Below, in pieces: positions 49,400 through 63,264 of a DNA stretch of 64,000 bases. Every line of letters starts with the position of its first letter. The stretch's first letter is position 1. This DNA comes from Trochalopteron elliotii (taxonomy: Eukaryota > Chordata > Aves > Passeriformes > Leiothrichidae). Under the pieces are notes generated by a model. That model did not search any database and had not been told where the DNA came from. It saw only the letters and a list, made by a program, of their open reading frames with translations. The stretch covers positions 6,630,811-6,694,810 of the forward strand of contig JANPWX010000097.1 of the NCBI GenBank assembly GCA_024734555.1, read 5' to 3'. The position numbers and the translations under genes are program-made.

Positions 49400-51420
49400 T
49401 TTGGCTCTGTGTGTGTGCCCATTTAAAATATTCCTTTTCTTTAGGTCATAACCCGCCTGCCTGAGTGTTCCCAGCCATGGTGGCTGCTAAGCACAACCTG
49501 GCCCAGCACGGGAGGCCTAGGGGGATATCCCAGGTGCGAAGCTCTCGCTTGAGGGAGTGAAGTTCCGTCCTTGTGTGCCATAAAAACTCTCTCTACTCTT
49601 CGTGCGCACTACAACGCGAGATCGGGCAGCAGTAATACACAAAATGCCCAGTTTTCCCACCTGTCATATTTATTCTAACCATTTATGCCAAAAGAAGTTG
49701 CTGGAACCAGTCGCTGTTGTCATCACAGCATACCAGAGGTTTGCCTGAATGCCTTGTGTCTGCCTCAGGTCAGTGGCATTCCTGGATGCTGGCTCCATGC
49801 TGATGGCTTGTTAGAAGTGCCCAGGCCACCAGAAAATCAAGGTGATTTCCAGCAAGTGTAAATTCACCATGTGAGATTACAGTTCCATGAAAAAAACCCC
49901 CAAACTTAGAGATCTGCGTGTCAAAAGTGGTGGCGAACTACTCTCCTAGAGGATGTGGTCATAGGAAAAGGCAAACCTGGAACCTTCTGTCCCTGTGAAA
50001 GCAATGGATAGCATATTCCTGGCACAGCACAATGTGGTTTCTAATGGGTGTGGGCATTTCTTTGGCCAAGTTGTAGCTGCTTAGGGTCTAATGAACAAGA
50101 AAGTTTTACTGCAAGTTTTCCAAGTGAGGTTCCATTTAATCACTCCTCTCCAAATCACATGAGTAGTCCCTCCTTTCCCAGGCTATCCATTTTCTCCAAA
50201 CATTTCAGATTTTTTTTTTATCTTTGAGAGCCTACTGATTGCAAAGTCACTGAATTTTCCTATTAGAATTGAGCCTGTACTGTGACTATATATGCAACAT
50301 AGTCTGGAAAAAGAAGGTGGAAATGAATTCTTTTAAACCCTCTAGCTAACATGGTTTCCATGTGCCTTACCACTCTGCAAGTATTCTGTTACACATAAAT
50401 TACAGAATCTAGTAAAAGCTCAAGAAAACTGTTCAGATTATACATTTTACTCAAATATGAAGTAAAACTTAGTACTTTGTATCACACACACAGAAACATG
50501 TTTCATAGGAGGAATTATTACAATGTACTTTAGTAAATAGGATGCTTACAGTTGAAATCTCTTACATGAAATAATATATTTTGTTTTTCTGTTTGCCCTT
50601 TAGCAATTTTTTCATTTCCACTTACAGCATGCAGTGTGATGAATTGTGGGACTTTCTTTTATCAGGCTTGAAACAATGCCAAGCAGGGGATCCCTTCTTA
50701 TTACAGTTTTACTCTTCCCTTCCTGGCATCTGTAACAAAATGAAGAGTTAATGGTCTGCATAACTAAATAATCAAAACAGAATCAAATATTCTACATGTT
50801 GTGCTGTTTCTTCATTATTGTCTGAATTCTGCTCTGCCTTTAGTTTTGTCACAATGGGGTGCCAAATCCAAAATCTCATTACACCAATTTAAACAACAGC
50901 ATTTAAATTTGAACTGTTTCACTGTAGATTGTCTTATCAGACAAAAAGGGAGGTAGAGCTTGGGGAGCTTCTGAGTGGAACATCATGACAACAGAACAAA
51001 ACAAGCAAACAAACCAGAAAGGTGGATATGGAGTTAAGAGAGAGAAAATGAGGAAGCATTTTGTAATTTTCCGTGGTGTTTTGAAATTTTCAGGTGTCAA
51101 GAACCACACCATTCACAACTTCATACCATAGTTGTTAAGTGTCTTCATGCTAGCACTCTAAATTTGTGCTTTCCAACTCTGCAATTCCAACACATACCCA
51201 ACGCATCACCCAAGACTGTGTCCTGTTCTGTTTTCTCCACTTTCCAAGCTTATCCCAACCAGTTCCTGCCTTCTTCCCAAGCCAGCTCTGCTCACAGGCC
51301 CCCAGCCTGCCAGCTGCAGGCACTTCTAGGGTCCAACAGCCCTTTCAGCCTAGGTTTGCTGCACCAGCCTCAGCACTCAGAACATCCCACACTTGCCAAT
51401 TGTAGCCCTGGTTTCCTGCC
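49400..51420. other. Upstream flank of TARBP1, no gene recognised
   Basis: AT-rich DNA without recognisable exons, repeats or RNA genes. Confidence 0.6.
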
Positions 51421-51426
51421 TGAGAT

Positions 51427-51702
51427 GTTTTGGTTTTCTGAAATTCTTTTCCCAGGGAATTTTCTGTAAACAAGAGAAGTGCTATTGTAAACTGTACTTT
51501 GGTTTTCATTCCTTTTCCTAGGAGGGACTTCTTGATGTCCCTCTGGTCTGACCAATGTGATTGAAGGGGTTTGCCTTTTCATCACCAATCAAACTGGTCT
51601 GTGTGAAATAGTATATAAGGGAGACATATCCCAAAAATAAAGGAGTCATTTTCAGCCTTCTGAAGTTGGAGTCTGTGTTGTTGTGGTGTAAAATAGCGTC
51701 AC
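51427..51702 (+). mobile_element. Probable solo LTR of an endogenous retrovirus
   Basis: CCAAT boxes at 51552-51556 and 51585-51589, a TATATAAG box at 51612-51619, and AATAAA at 51636-51641 occur in the spacing and order of a short-R retroviral LTR. A GT-rich U5-like stretch follows. Exact ends and target duplication could not be fixed; TG/CA ends are guesses. No gag, pol or env remnant was seen next to it. It could instead be the promoter of a short host transcript. Confidence 0.5.
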
Positions 51703-51799
51703 CAATCTCTCATGTACTCTGCACTCCTATTTATAAAGTATCTTGTATTCCCTGACCTCTCCAGGTGCCCTCCAAACTCAAAGGCTGAAATAGCTTGAA

Positions 51800-51818
51800 T
51801 TTTTTTTTTTTTTTTTTT
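51800..51818. repeat. Poly(T) run
   Basis: About 19 T followed by a G-rich stretch, roughly 100 nt after the LTR-like segment. Confidence 0.9.
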
Positions 51819-54800
51819 GGGAGGGGGACATCATGTAGGTGCTTTCTTTATTTCTATCATACAAGAGATTCTCCCTCAATCAGATTAGTCTATCTTAAAA
51901 ATGTAAGACTAAGAGGAATTGCCCAAAGCATCAAAAGCAGTCCACCACAATTGCAGACAGACTTGAAATAAATGGCCAATCTGAACATGTCCCCTTCAAG
52001 GGCCACTTCTATCTATAGGCCACAAAATACTTCTCAGCTTCTTGTAACTCCAGATGTAGAGCTTACTTCACACCCTGCTCCCTTAACCAGTGTCTCTCTG
52101 TGTCATTTAATACTATTACTGAGCCGAGGAGAGGCAGGACAAAGATGAGAAACATATTATTGTTGATTTTTTTTCTGATCTTTGTAACAACAGTTCCTTT
52201 GCTGATGGTGTAGGTTTGGTAACAAGTTGACCAAATTCGGGCTGATTTTGCAATTTAAATGCTTTACAATAGTAGTTTATTGGTTTTCATCAGGATCCAT
52301 AATTTTACACCAATTTAGTAATACAAGAGGACTGAGGTTCCTTCATCGGACTTGTAGTTAAAAAATCAGTACCTTTAGTTACCTGCATATTCTTTTGGAT
52401 AAACATATACTTGTTCTTATGTAACTGCTTTCCCCTGTGATCACACAAACAAGCAATTCTGTACTATCTAAAAAAAATTCTGGATGATAATTCTAGTGGT
52501 TTTTTAGCTTAGAAAAGGATTATGAAAAAAACTTTAGTATAAGCTACAGAAAATTATAAGTCTTGGAAATCCCCACTTACAGTTTTGGAAGGATGTGTTA
52601 TGCTGCTGCCATAAGCCACTGCCAAGGTGCTGAGGAAACAGAGGTTATTAGAACCCAGGCCAAGTCTATGTCTTTAAAAAGTTTAGTTTCAATGATGGTT
52701 TTAGATCACACAACATACATTTGTTCTCATGGAAGTCCCATACTACCACCTGCACATTTACAGGTAATTCTGTACAGTTCATAAGGAGGAAGGCTCAGCT
52801 AACCCTGCACCATGACTTTTTTTCCTTTTTTTCCCACAGGAGTCTGTAGGAGTGTGTTTGCAGAGTGTAAGGCCTCCGGGGGGACCAGGTACAGAACACA
52901 GCCTTTTCTTCCCTCTCCCACTGCATGCAGGAGAAGGAAATGGGAAATTTCTGAAATTATGCAGAAACTTTCCCTCCACAACTCTCCCACACAATAATGA
53001 AATTAAAAGCCCAGATGTGCTCCATGCAATAAACCTTACCAATTATTATGGTTATGTATTTCCATGTTCTCTTCTAAATTTCCTCAGTGCTGCTGTGCAA
53101 AAAAACAGAAGCACACATAGTTTTTATGACTCTCACTCTGAGACAGCACTTCCTCCCTTAGCCAGGGAAAAAGGAAAAAGAAATTTACAGGAGGTGAGAA
53201 AGAGAAGGAAGAAAATTGCGTCATTTTTGTCAGTTTGCCCTAACTCCTTGAACCCTCTTGCTGAGAGAGATAGAGGCAGAACTGTTCTAACTGAAAGAGG
53301 AGATCATTGATATGCAGCCAGGAAAGCTGGTCACAACAATTTCCACAAGGTGGTTGTGCTGTTATCTCCTGATCCTCCAGTGCTTGTTTCATTTGCCTCC
53401 CACCCCCACAAACGATTCTTCTATCTCTTTCACATCACACTGCAAACATGTATTAATCTTCATCATTTTAAAATGAGATTCAGTTTGTCCCTCCAGCTAG
53501 TCTCTTTAGCCATCACCTTCTCTCCCTTCTCCCTTTCATTTCTGAGCTTACTACCCACATACAGTGAGCCTGGAGTTTCTTCTCTGTGGCATTGCAGTCT
53601 GATTTTTAGATCCCAATTTGACTACCCTGTCTACTGTTATAACACTATACCAGCTACGACTGCTCACAAGCTTCCTGTTGAGTTTCTAGCTCCACATTTC
53701 CATCCCCAAACTTCTTTATGAAAGATGAAAAAACCCTTTATATTGCAATAAGTCTGTCTGCAGAATTTCCTCAGAACAGGCATATTCCTATCTACTCACA
53801 TACTTAAAAATTACTATCTGATCTGTTGGTGTATCACATCCACATTCCCTTTCCTAGCTTAACAAAAGCAATCTTACCCTAATTAGATCTTGATGTTGTG
53901 AAGATCTGTTTCTTAACCTGCTGTTTTGACCTTGCCACCTCTCCCTTTATGTCCCTCTGCTGCTTCTCTCTTCCATGCTACATCAAACAGGCTGGTTTTT
54001 TTCCCTTTCCATTTCCAAACCCATTAGTCTATCCTTCCTCATCCTCTTATCTAATACCAAGACACTGACTTCACGCTGACCTACCCATGCTGCCAGTCTG
54101 AGTTGTCCATATATTAGTCTTTCAAGTAAGACTTAAAGTTTACCTTGTGCTAACTCCCACCTCATTTTCCTCTATTATACTCCAAACAACCCTTTGATGT
54201 CACAGTGACACAAATTTTAGGCAGCACGTGTTCTATGACCTTCTGTGATCTGTAGCCCTCTATGGGGACTGATAAGCTGATCCCCTCTCTGTGTGCACCT
54301 TGTCATCTATTGGTGTTGCATATTTTCCCTGGTGACAATTAGTACAGTACTATTGGTAAAGAGTAAAGAAAACACTAATTGTGATAAATAAATAAATGAA
54401 CAAACCCAGAAACCATCAATGTGTCAAGCTGCAGGGAAGGAGCCTAACGTTTGCAACTGAACTTTTGAGGAGAGGAATAAAAAGACAAATGTAAATGTGT
54501 CTCACAGAGAGAAATGCTATGAGAATTCTTTGTTGCTTTTCATACACACACGTACTGTCCCACATGCATTCAGAGTTGTTCAGACATTTAAACTCGAGAA
54601 GAGTTGGTTCAGATCCAGCAGCAGCTCCAGATTTTTCAATCAGACCCATGTCTGAAGCACTCATAGACACCAGAGTGAAGCCTTCGTGATCTCTGCAGAA
54701 CGGAAGATGGTGCTGTTGTCACTGACATGTGCCTCTCAGGTTTTTTTCTGGTGAAAAGAAAGCAAACGATAGCAAAGAAAAGGAGAGGAGGTAACCTAAA

Positions 54801-54960
54801 AGGAAAAGTACAGGAAGAGAAGTAACTGCCATTTCTTGGGGTTTTTTTTCCACTGGAGAAATTTAGAAACTCAAAGGGAAGAATGATAAATGCACAGAAA
54901 ACCAAAAGGAGTATCTAAAAGAGCAATTAGGAGGAGCGGAGAGGGCAGCATAGATCGATC

Positions 54961-55003
54961 TGGATATACTGGATACACTGGATATACTGTATATTGGATA
55001 CAC
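54961..55003 (+). repeat. TGGATAYACT minisatellite
   Basis: About four to five imperfect copies of TGGATATACT/TGGATACACT in tandem. Confidence 0.85.
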
Positions 55004-56587
55004 TCTTCCTCATTTCTCTGAAGATACTGTAAACTATGCTTAGGAAGGTGTTGAATACCATCAGTTTCCCAGTGAATCCGTAAGGAATTATTGATTGTCA
55101 GCACCTGGGATTGTCAGGGTCAGCGTGTCTCAAGCCAAGTGTTTGAAAACCAAGACATCAAAAAACAGTGGGAATTTTAAAAAATAGCATTAAGTAATGG
55201 AGTGGAGAAGAAGAAAGGGCAGGATCAGGCAGGCAGTGAGGAGCTGTGTCTGCAGCACAAACCCTCTCGCACTGAATCACAGACTGCACGCTTCCAGCGT
55301 TATCAGGGCTGTGCTACACGGCTTCCTCTCTTTATCTGCATGGGGAAAAAACAGGACAGGAAAGAAACAGCAAGGTATCTTAAGGACATTGCTGTTAGTA
55401 TTGTGCTGTGAGATTGTGCACATCTGTATAAGAGATTCCAGTGTGAAATTCTTCTTTGACTGAGCGGGACAGCTACATTCACCAGAAACACTACAATATT
55501 CCTGGGATTTTTAGGATGTTTACTTTAAAAATAAAGCTAGAGTTCTACTGTTGTAATGCTGTAAACATCCTGTATTCAGAAGCAGCATTTAAGGGCAGCT
55601 GATGAAAAGCAGTTGTGTCCAATTAAACATTCCTAATGATGGGAAGTTACAAATCTACTATGTGTTTTGTCGCTGTAAACTACAGAGTGAAAGTTAAGCT
55701 GGTAAATCTCTCCAGTTAGACTGAGTGCAGCGGAATGGTCAGGAAAAGATGAATTAGGAAAAAGAATTAAATATAATCCTTTGCCATCTGTCTTTATTTT
55801 GCAAACCTACTTGACAGGATACTGAAATCTGCAGACATTTTTTATCTGCTTCATGTAGCTGAAGAGCATTTGCTGTACAGACTTGAATCAAAATGCTTCC
55901 TAATAATAGTCAGCCATCCCACTTGTTGTCCTTGTTTGCTTTCCTTTTTTAAAAAAACAAACACTTAGGATTTTCACTTCAGCTTAGGCTGCACCATTAA
56001 TTTTTGACATCTCCTCTTCACTAGGACTCAGAGCTGGGTGTTAAAGGCTGAACAGATTTCACCATTGGTTTTACAGGGAAGCAAAAGGGCTGTTGAAATG
56101 TATGTACTACATTCTCCTCCAGCTTTCAGCCTGAAAAGCATATGTAGATCTGGAAGAAATGTGACAATTGAGAGAATGTCCATATGGTATCACAGTTTCT
56201 CCATAACAGTTTTTGTCTATAGGTCTTCATCTAGAAAACCATGTAAACATGAGCTTATCTCTAAGCACATGCCAGAGTATTTTGCTGCCTCTGGATTTTA
56301 GTGTACAGGGGATTCTACTGATAATGAACCAGATAAGAGGATCTACTACAGTGGGGAAAATACTCAGTAGCTTCTACATGAAAATTTACCAGCGGCAACC
56401 CTGGGAGCCTTTAGTCTTTTTAAAGCCCCAGTGTTATTACTGGGAACAGCACTACAGGAAGGGGGATTAAAAAAACCCCCAAATATAACCAAAGTACAAC
56501 ACAAGGACTAATCTGGTTCTTACTTGCTTCCTTGGGAATACGGCAAAATGCCACTTTTTCTTTTTTTTTTTCTTGTTTCTTTTTTTC

Positions 56588-56641
56588 AGCAGGGAGGGAG
56601 GGAGGAAAGGAGGAAGGAAGGGAGGACAGAGGCAGGGAGGA
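56588..56641 (+). repeat. GGGA/GGAA-rich simple repeat
   Basis: Purine-rich GGGAGGGAGGAAAGG-type repeats following a T-rich tract at about 56560-56585, a polypurine/polypyrimidine junction. Confidence 0.85.
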
Positions 56642-59600
56642 AGCTTTCACGTTATTTCCAACTCTTATGTATTTTTCTTTGCAAATGTGAAGGTTTGCAT
56701 GTCAGTGTCCTTTCAGAATGCACGATATGAAGAGCTTTGTAGCTCTTTGGCTTCAGAAAATAGAGCACTGATTATTAGCTTTTCACAGATGGGCTAAAGT
56801 TAATTTGTCCTTTCTGGAAGTGCAGAGATAGCCTGCTAGGCACAAAGAAGTTATCTTTGGTTTTCAGATCAGTAGAGGAATTTGTCAAGCAGTGGTTGAG
56901 AGCAAGGTTATTTCCTCAGTGGGAATTCAGATTATGAAAGGCCCATACCACTGCTGCCTTCCATCTCTCACTGTCTTTCACATCAACAGGGAGCAAGGGA
57001 AAACAGCTTTAAAATATTCTCCTTCATCTTCCATAGTACTTTAGATTACACTACTTTAACTAACCTCACAAGGAAAAAAGTGTGAATCTGTTGTGCTAAG
57101 ATGTAATTTTCACATTTTGACTTGTGCATCTCACTTCAAAGAACTTCTTCCAAGTTTATTTTGAGTTTCCCATGCTAAAAATAAAGACACAGAACAAATC
57201 AGTTCGGTTTAGCTGAGAACAGCAGTTTTGGAAGCATTAGGCAAGAAGAAGCTCTAGTGTTTTCAAAACAGCTCCTAATGCTGTTGTCTTTAATGGGGAT
57301 GGCTAATCCTCCCTGTTTTCTCATACTCCCAGTGATTCTAAGTGGAAGCCTGCCAGTTATTCTGCAAAATTCCTGACTCATTCCAACATCATTTAGGGCC
57401 TTCCTAATTGATTGCAGGATATCTTCAAAGTCAGAAGAGGGCTCTTGTTTGATGCTGTAAAAGGTTTGCCAAAAGGTTACAATCTCTTCCGTTTCTGTAA
57501 TGTACTTTAAAGATACTGGAATCAAAGGAAGAACCTCCAGATCAGCTAATTTTTAGAAATACCTCACATTTACAATTTCATTATAAAAACAGTGGGTGTT
57601 ACTTAAAATATTTTTCAATTATTAATTAGTTAATTTACCTGCGTCTTGCAGGTTTGCTTTAGGTTATTTTCCTGCTCCCCATACATGAACAGCAAAAAGA
57701 AGCACTTGTCATATTGCCACAACATTTCTTTCTTCCTCCACCCCCTTAAACCTCCATCTTGCAAAAAAATGATAGTAGTCTTTTACACATTTTTGAAGTC
57801 TTCCATTAACGTCTATTTGAAGCATTTTATAGACAATAATGTATGAAGCCTCAAAGCACATGGCTGAGGTATTTATTACCACGTTTTTACACTCAGAAGA
57901 ATGTACCACAATAATCACACAACTTCAAGACCACAGTAACTAGTTGTCAAATTTTGGGTGAAAAGAAATACTTCAATGGAACCCAGTATTCAGAAGCTGA
58001 AACATTTTCTAAAAGTCTGGTTCTCCTCTAGTAGCTGCCCAAAAATGAAGGCATCCAAAATAACTCTCCATCTTCAAGAATCTCGACATTAAGATGTTTT
58101 CTTCGACCTCCGCCTCCTGTCACTGCATCTAATTAGTTCTTTTTTTTAATCGTGTTGCATAATTCTAAAACTTTCCACTGTAGAGGCATAACACTATATT
58201 GTAAAAACTTTGCTTTCTTCAGAAAAACAAAAAAAGAGAGATGCCATTTTCCAGAAGCATTTGGCCTTAGTCTAGACTCTCTTCTAGTTTTCACTGAAAT
58301 GACTGAACATATATCAGTGATAAACAAAGATATTTCTTGGGAGATTTTGCAATTTTTTTCATGGGAAACTGGTTTTATAATACATGCTCATATTGGAGTT
58401 ACATTTGTAAGCCCACTCTATGGATCTTTGACCATCTGTGCTTTTAAATAAATTATGTTTTCAGATCATAATGCAGTTTTCCTCACACAAGCTCCCAGTT
58501 TTTGGTCAGCTCTGCAAGGAAATTCTCAGACAAACTATCATAATACCTGTTCCAGATTTAGCCAAAATTCAAATTCCTGCTTTATCTTTCACATGAGATC
58601 CCCTCACATACCCAAAACAGCATATAGTTTTTGACAGTAAATGTATAAATGCTGGCTAGTTCCATATTCTGGACTGTAAATCATTCTAAAATGTGCTGCA
58701 ACTAAGAAAAACAAGTCTAAAAATAACACAGAGGTGTGTGTATGTTTGACTTCGTGTGTGGAAGGGGAATACTGCATTTCTCATCTCTTGATAAATCTAT
58801 GTAAATATACCCAGTTTATATTATAGAAATACTTTCTTCACCTAAATGGTACTGAGGCAGATTCATCAAGGACTCTTAAAAGAAGAAACATTTTTGTAGA
58901 TTCTAATTTGTGAATCACTGTTAATAAATAACTTGTTGCAGGAGATACTTGGTTAGTCATTGCTTATGGTATGAAGTGCAAGCCAAATTCCTGTTCATCC
59001 TGTTAAGATCAGTAATACAGAATTAAAGCAGAGTCTGTTAGGTACAGGAAACAACCTACAATCAAAATGTCAGCAAAATTTTTTTTTCACTTTAGAAATA
59101 AAATTAACCCAAAATGTTGGGGTTGGGGTTTTTTTAATCTTTACAAAATTGGACCAAATCTTTCCTTTATCTTAAACCACCCCCCCTCATCTGGCCATAA
59201 ATCTGGTAGATACATTTCAGTAAGGATTAGCAATACTGCTTCATTCAGGGCCTCATAAGTGACAAAATAAACATGGGAGATGAAGGAGAGGGGGAAGATT
59301 AAAATAAGTAATCTTGTTCTTAGAAAAGAACCTGACTTAACTCCTGCAATAGCAGAGGAAGTCCGGCAGATGGTGGAAGGAGACCACAGTGCCAAAGGAC
59401 AGCTCTTTGCATTGTGCTGGTTATAGACATTAGTCCTTAAAGGAAGTTACTGACTTATTTTTCATAATGCCATTTAAGTGTTTAAAACAAAAATAGGACC
59501 ACAATTGTTTTGGCTATCCATTTTGTGTCCAAAAATCTCATTATTTTGACCAACATGGCAAATGTATTCTTTTTCACTGTGGAGCTGAGGCTTTGTTTTA

Positions 59601-59689
59601 AAGCCAATTGACATCAATGACAGTAAAAAAATCACTTAACCAATAAAAATGCTGCTGGTTGCCTTTATTTTGTGTTGCAGAGGTATTGT

Positions 59690-59785
59690 ATTTGTTTTTT
59701 GTTGGTTTGTTTGGGGGGGTGGGGTGGAGAGGTTTTTTTTTGTTGGGTTGTTTTTTGGTTTTTTTTTGCTTTGGTGGGGGGAATT
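59690..59785 (+). repeat. G/T-rich low-complexity tract
   Basis: Alternating runs of T and G, including a GGGGGGGTGGGGTGG core. ORFs across it are low-complexity and not coding. Confidence 0.85.
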
Positions 59786-62700
59786 TTTATTTTGCCAGCA
59801 TTTTGATTTATTATTCAGGTGCTGCTGAAGATCATATCTGCATTACCCAAAGCCATAACAAGAAGAAAAAGACATTACACTTTTCAGATCATATTTTCAC
59901 TCTAAGGGACAAGACCCTGCAGAGCTCCTATCTGCAGCAGCTTTCTGTCATTAGTGCCAGTGAGGACCTGGAATCCAGCAATATGTCTGCTCTAATCCTA
60001 AGAAATGTACAATTGGAGGTTGACATCTTGTTTTATCTGGCTCATTCTTTAAATATTCTCTCTCTCTCTAACTTCTATGTCTGGCTTATGTCATATCAAG
60101 ATAGACATTAAACACCTGAGAAATGATCAAGATCAAAGGCACCCCAAATTTTCTCTGTAAAGGATCAACTATTATATAAAACTATCCATGTTACTGCAAT
60201 TTTGGTGACACTTTCAGTGATTAGAATGGGCTTCAGAAATGTGAGGACAGAAATGCTAGCAATGGGGAACCCCCTTTTAGGAGTTATAGTGCAGAAGCAC
60301 TGGATGACAGGCGGTAGCTCTGTCATCAGTGACAGCATGACACACCTCTTCCTACTCATCCTTTTGGCACCTAAATCCCACAAGCACCCCAAGCATTTCT
60401 TGGCCTTAGCAGAAGACCCATAAAAATACATTCCCCAAATACTTTTCACACAACCAGGCTTATTTTATTACAGCAGGTAGAAAATAAAACTGTTTAGACC
60501 CTTTTTTGGTTAATGGGCATCCTATTGTTTTTTGGCGGGCACAGGGGACAGGGCATGTATCTCTTGTTGAGCGATGCTAAGTGGGGTTATTTTTTGGGGT
60601 ACCTTTTGCAGACTTGGTGGCCAGGTGCTCACATGCTCAAACTTGAAAAGGTTGCTGTAGGCACACAGTCTTTTATGCTCCTCAGAATGAATAGCAGTTG
60701 CTTATTCCTGCCCTCAGTACAGTTCCCTAAAATGATGTGTTTATAAGGTGCACTGCCAGGGCTACCAGAAATGTCACTCCTCCTGTGCTCCTCAGTAGGC
60801 AGGGAAACCTGACTGCCCAGGGTTGTGCTCCCTTAGGGATTGGGACTCTGCTTCTCCCTGCCTCCCCTCTGCCTCCCATCCCGACTGCAGCTGCCTGCTA
60901 CCTGCAGTTCAGCCTTTCTGTGCTGCAGGTTTATCCCTCCCCCTGTGCCTCCTGTGCTTCTCATTCACCACTGGCTAAGGTGACATTATTCTCTGCCAGA
61001 ATATCCAAGTCCCAAACGGGTGCTTCAGTTTTGTAGTTTTAGTCACCTTTGAGACCACAGCATTAAACACATAACCTGTGAGAACCTTTACGTGTGCATT
61101 CTTGATATGCCTCATTTTATAGCTAATGTACTGGGCTGGGGGGTTTTGTTTGCATTTTTTTTTTCTCTTCACTTCTTGTGGGAGCAAGACTATTTTCCTC
61201 TGTGTCTGAAGAGGCTGCTCTTTCATGCCTTGTGTGTATTACCTGGAAGCAGCCTTCATGTTGGAGTTGGTGTATTGTTCACTTGTGAGCACAGACGACT
61301 GCATTCTGCTTGTCAGCAATGTATTTCTGGGGTATCACATCTATCCCCACAGTCACTGCTCTTTTGCTTTGATCTGTGCCCTCTCAATCAGGTCTGCAGA
61401 GTGCATAATTCACTGTTATCTCTGTGTCTTCTGTGCACAGCAACTTAATGTATTTGAGATTTCAGGGAAATACATATTTACAAATGCTATATTACATGAG
61501 AAAGAACTTACGAGTTCAATAAAACAGTTTGCATCTCAGAACATAGTATGTCCAGCAGAAATAATCTGATAAAAATACCTTGTCCTGCTGGTAGTTCTGT
61601 GGGGTCTTTATTTCATCAGTCATGGGAGGCTTTGGTTTTCATGTGCTTGTTCTGTACATGATTGCTTTCATTGCTGTTAGCCACATTAGTGATGTCACTG
61701 CTCACAACATCAGATGACGGAAGCAGATTGTTTCTCCATTCAAGAACAGAGATGCTGTTTATTTTCTTCATGTCCTTTGGCATTAATAAAATTTCAGACA
61801 TTTTAAGTGCTATTTGACTTTGCCATTTGGTGGCAATGCCGTGGTGGTAAGTGAAGGGAGTCCATTTGAGGATGGATTGCAAGCAAACAGATGTGTTCCC
61901 GCTGCATAGGAGATTCTGTCTGTTAAAGTACTTCATTGCTTTCAATTCAGCCACTTGACTAGATGTCTGAGTAGCAGCCCAAATAGCCAAATTTGGGATT
62001 GGGAGGCAAATTTGTGTTCTCCCTATGGATGGTGGAAAGAGCACTTTCATTTCCACTTTTCAGTGCTGGTTGCCCTAAACATGGCACAACAGACCACCAG
62101 ATGCTGGCTAGCCTCTGTCATATTTGGCCAGGACAGAGTATTTCTGACTTCCTCTGCACAGACTGCAGTTCCAGAGGAGAGCTGAACAATTCCCAAAGAA
62201 AATGTCCATTCCCTGCCATCTGGGTATTGTGATTATTTTAGTAGGTCCAGTGGTCTTGAAAATGGAGACATTTCCCTCTGCTTTCTGGTCTTTCCAATAG
62301 AAAAAAAAAATGTTTCTCTTTGGAGGTATCTCCCTGTTCTGCTGGAGATACTAAAATTAGGCTGTAGGTTAGCAAGAGGAACATATCTTTTTCTAAGGTG
62401 TAGAACTGCTCACTAGCAGTATGTTATGTATCTGCCTCTTTATTAGAAGTAGGATAATTAGGTGTCTGTTTTTTCACATGGGCAATTGGTGTATTCTCTG
62501 ATAATACCCGTTGTCCATATTGCATCTCTGTTCAGGAGCTGTATCAATGACTTGCACATATGTGAAAGCTGTGGGAGAAAAGTTGTCAGATAGTTTGCAA
62601 ATCCCAACAGACCCTGGATGGAGCGTGTGCATCTGAGAGCAGGAGGCTTCTGTGTGCTCTAAATTGCTGAGGTCAGTCCCGGCTCTTGGGAGAGCAACAG

Positions 62701-63264
62701 ATGTCTCATGCAGGATACTGTAAACAGTTCCCACACCAGGATGGTTTTATTCAGCATCAGGTCTGCTCCCTGACTCTTTCTAACTGACAGATGAAGGTGG
62801 GATCACGGTGTGTCACAGCTTCTGCCACATGATCTCTGCATCCATCCCCAGAGCACTGCAGCCATTGCACTGATCCCTCAGAGTCTTCCTAAATACATCT
62901 TGCTGACAGCACTGACGCTCTGCTACTTCACATCTGATCCCAGCAGTGCTCACAACCGTTTGCATATGCTCTTCTCCTGAATGTGACAAAGTAGTTTCTT
63001 TCTTTCCCCAGAAGTTTTTGTCAATACCCTATGTACCATTAATGTCTTTGTTCTCACCAATGTGGGTATTCCCTCATTTGTAGGAATTTAGTTGAACAGC
63101 CTTCTCCTGCTTGTTGAAGGTACTTCAGGTTTCAGAAAGGGGTAGGTTGTCTGGCACCTCAGAATCCATGCTGCTTGTGTGACTTGTTACTTAACATTAC
63201 TTAAAAATGTCTTCCTTTTCCCTTCCCTCTACTGTTCCAATTATTTTTTCTTTTTATTCTGTAG

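Larger units (their letters stand above)
51703..63264. other. Intergenic interval with low-complexity tracts, no known gene
   Basis: It contains T19 (51800-51818), a GGATATACT-type minisatellite, a GGGA-rich tract and G/T-rich DNA at 59690-59785. A few ORFs look protein-like (57199-57525 minus, 61616-62056 minus, segment 59819-60019 plus), but none belongs to a family I recognise, so they are reported only as findings. Confidence 0.5.

Noticed and set aside
59659..59818. N-terminal part of a 150-codon ORF
   Set aside because: Encoded by a G/T simple tract, giving low-complexity Phe/Gly/Leu; not credible as protein.
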